NCBI RefSeq assembly: GCF_902498195.1
Contig: NZ_CABVIY010000003.1
Span: forward strand, 62,001-126,000
Direction: 5' to 3'
DNA length: 64,000 nt
DNA from: Pseudomonas fluorescens
Lineage (GTDB): Bacteria; Pseudomonadota; Gammaproteobacteria; Pseudomonadales; Pseudomonadaceae
Below are positions 63,061 to 64,000 of this stretch, in pieces (position 1 is the stretch's first letter; every line of letters starts with the position of its first letter). The notes beneath the pieces are model-generated. The model did not search any database and was not told the origin of the DNA. It saw only the letters and a list, made by a program, of their open reading frames with translations. The position numbers were made by a program, and so were the translations under genes.

Positions 63061-63091
63061 TCAATGAGGAGAACGGTGTAGCTGGTGGCGG

Positions 63092-63412
63092 GTGATCCTC
63101 AAAGTCACCACGCTGGAAGAACGCATCATCGCGGTGCTGCATGACGTGGTCGAGGACTGTGACATCAGCCTTGATGAGTTGCGTGAAGAAGGCTTCAGTG
63201 AAACGGTGTTGACGGCCATTGAAGCCGTGACCAAAGTGCCCGGCGAATCCTCCGAGGACTTCATCGCTCGCGCGGCGCAGAACCCGATTGGCCGGGTAGT
63301 GAAATTGGCGGAGCTGGAAGAAAACAGCGACCTCTCGCGGATTGCCCAGCCGAGTTGGGAAGATCTGGAGCGGGTTGAGAAGTATCGGCGGGCGATTGGG
63401 GTGTTGCACTGA
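63092..63412 (+). pseudogene. N-terminally truncated HD-domain (RelA/SpoT-like) hydrolase
   Basis: 106 codons from a GTG. The text LKVTTLEERIIAVLHDVVED (with the HD pair) and AAQNPIGRVVKLAELEENSD match small HD hydrolases of the ppGpp-hydrolase type. The first 45 or so residues, including the first metal His and the YxxHP motif, are missing, so it is probably inactive. The tail is intact. The break lies just before 63092, the right edge of the rearranged region. Confidence 0.75.
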
Positions 63413-63523
63413 TAGCTACCATTCATTTCCTCGATATCCATCATTAAAGAATGCAAGTTCTGTTTTTCTGTCATCGGAGGAGGATAGGGTCATACCGATC
63501 TCGCCTTTGAAGGAACCTGCGCG

Positions 63524-64000
63524 ATGAGAATTTCGACCCTGTTGGCGGTTGTCGCCGTGTTGACTGGCAGCCTTGGCGCCACCTTGCCGGCCATGGCGGA
63601 CGGGCAAACCTGCCATTTCCTGCCGATCGCCGACAGCACTGCCAGCCTGCAACAGGCCCGTTCTGTGGCGGTGCTCTACAGCGAAAACACCCTCAATACC
63701 CAGCAATACCTGGAGAGCTACCACGCGGTGGCGGTCAAGGGTGCGCAGAATCCCGAGATGAATGCGCAGATCGCCAAGGCTTTTGTCGACAGCTCCGATC
63801 CGCAGCGGGCGATCACCTGGTTGATGGGTTCGTTGCAGAAGCAATTCACCTCGGTGACGGTCTACGACAATCTTGATGCGGCGGTGCAGGCGCATCCGGA
63901 TGTGGTGGTGATGCTCGACACCTACAGCCGGCTGGTGTCCAAGCGCAACAATCAGGTGGAAGCGCGGTTCCTCGCCAAGTTTTACGACGCCAACCTGCAA
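63524..64000 (+). CDS. Secreted hypothetical protein, 5' part
   Basis: The first 159 codons of a gene that leaves the window. The ATG at 63524 has AAGGA ten bases upstream. A signal peptide (MRISTLLAVVAVLTGSLGAT, cleavage near MAD) is followed by a mature part with QTCHFLPIADSTASLQQARS, YHAVAVKGAQNPEMNAQIAK and VVVMLDTYSRLVSKRNNQVE. I do not recognise the family. Codon use fits the host genome, so this gene probably lies outside the foreign region. Confidence 0.75.
   Translation, partial: MRISTLLAVVAVLTGSLGATLPAMADGQTCHFLPIADSTASLQQARSVAVLYSENTLNTQQYLESYHAVAVKGAQNPEMNAQIAKAFVDSSDPQRAITWLMGSLQKQFTSVTVYDNLDAAVQAHPDVVVMLDTYSRLVSKRNNQVEARFLAKFYDANLQ

Noticed and set aside
1..64000. tRNA or rRNA genes
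   Set aside because: No stretch with tRNA-like conserved loops or rRNA text was recognised on reading; a tRNA search program would settle it.

Overview
The window looks like chromosomal DNA from a Pseudomonas of the P. fluorescens group. Support comes from the GC-rich coding style, Pseudomonas-type REP elements (arms such as GAGCGGGCTTGCTCGCGAA), and gene families typical of that group: MocR and LysR regulators, a potFGHI-like polyamine system with glutamine-synthetase-type putrescine catabolism, DUF485/ActP symporters and a TonB-dependent receptor. No rRNA, tRNA or CRISPR array was seen.

Layout. 1-4.2 kb: a quinone oxidoreductase fragment and an ArsR regulator that share an operator, small hypotheticals, an alpha/beta hydrolase and a lytic transglycosylase. 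4.3-9.6 kb: a minus-strand operon with a TIM-barrel isomerase, a 2OG-Fe(II) oxygenase-like protein, an amino-acid ABC binding protein, a fused permease/ATPase and an SDR. 9.9-18.4 kb: a secreted orphan, a serine hydrolase, a MocR/epimerase/MFS group, a RidA-LysR pair and an AraC regulator. 18.5-25.1 kb: a threonine-dehydratase-like enzyme, twin lipoproteins, a DsbA-like and a flavodoxin-like protein, a phosphatase, a thioesterase, an EF-hand protein with EGKCG repeats and a D-cysteine desulfhydrase-like enzyme. 25.5-35.9 kb: two MFS genes, then two LysR-controlled loci (DUF485-symporter-cytochrome b561-nitronate monooxygenase, and MOSC plus a second nitronate monooxygenase) that share an operator-like sequence. 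36-44.6 kb: a TonB receptor, a cupin, a DHA2 exporter with LysR, a tiny membrane-peptide gene, a lipoprotein and an RNA ligase-like phosphodiesterase. 44.8-55.6 kb: a complete putrescine uptake and gamma-glutamyl degradation cluster (potFGHI, spuA/puuD, puuA, puuC, puuB, puuR), punctuated by a second repeat family.

55.7-63.4 kb is the accessory and most unusual part. An AT-rich two-TM/coiled-coil gene lies between puuR and a decayed copy of the puuR 3' end. Then a nucleotidyltransferase gene is cut and fused to the remains of a polyketide synthase terminus (KR-ACP-thioesterase). An apparently intact serine hydrolase and a class I methyltransferase-fold gene follow, then an MFS exporter broken by an internal inversion and a frameshift. 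On the opposite strand is a full-length archaeal/eukaryotic-type prolyl-tRNA synthetase, a form that is not the usual Pseudomonas ProRS. The region ends in fragments of prfC and of an HD-domain gene. I read it as a horizontally acquired, partly eroded biosynthetic locus that kept a possible self-resistance synthetase. This is inference: the product and any ProRS-targeting activity are unproven.

The last gene (63.5-64 kb) is a secreted hypothetical that runs off the window.
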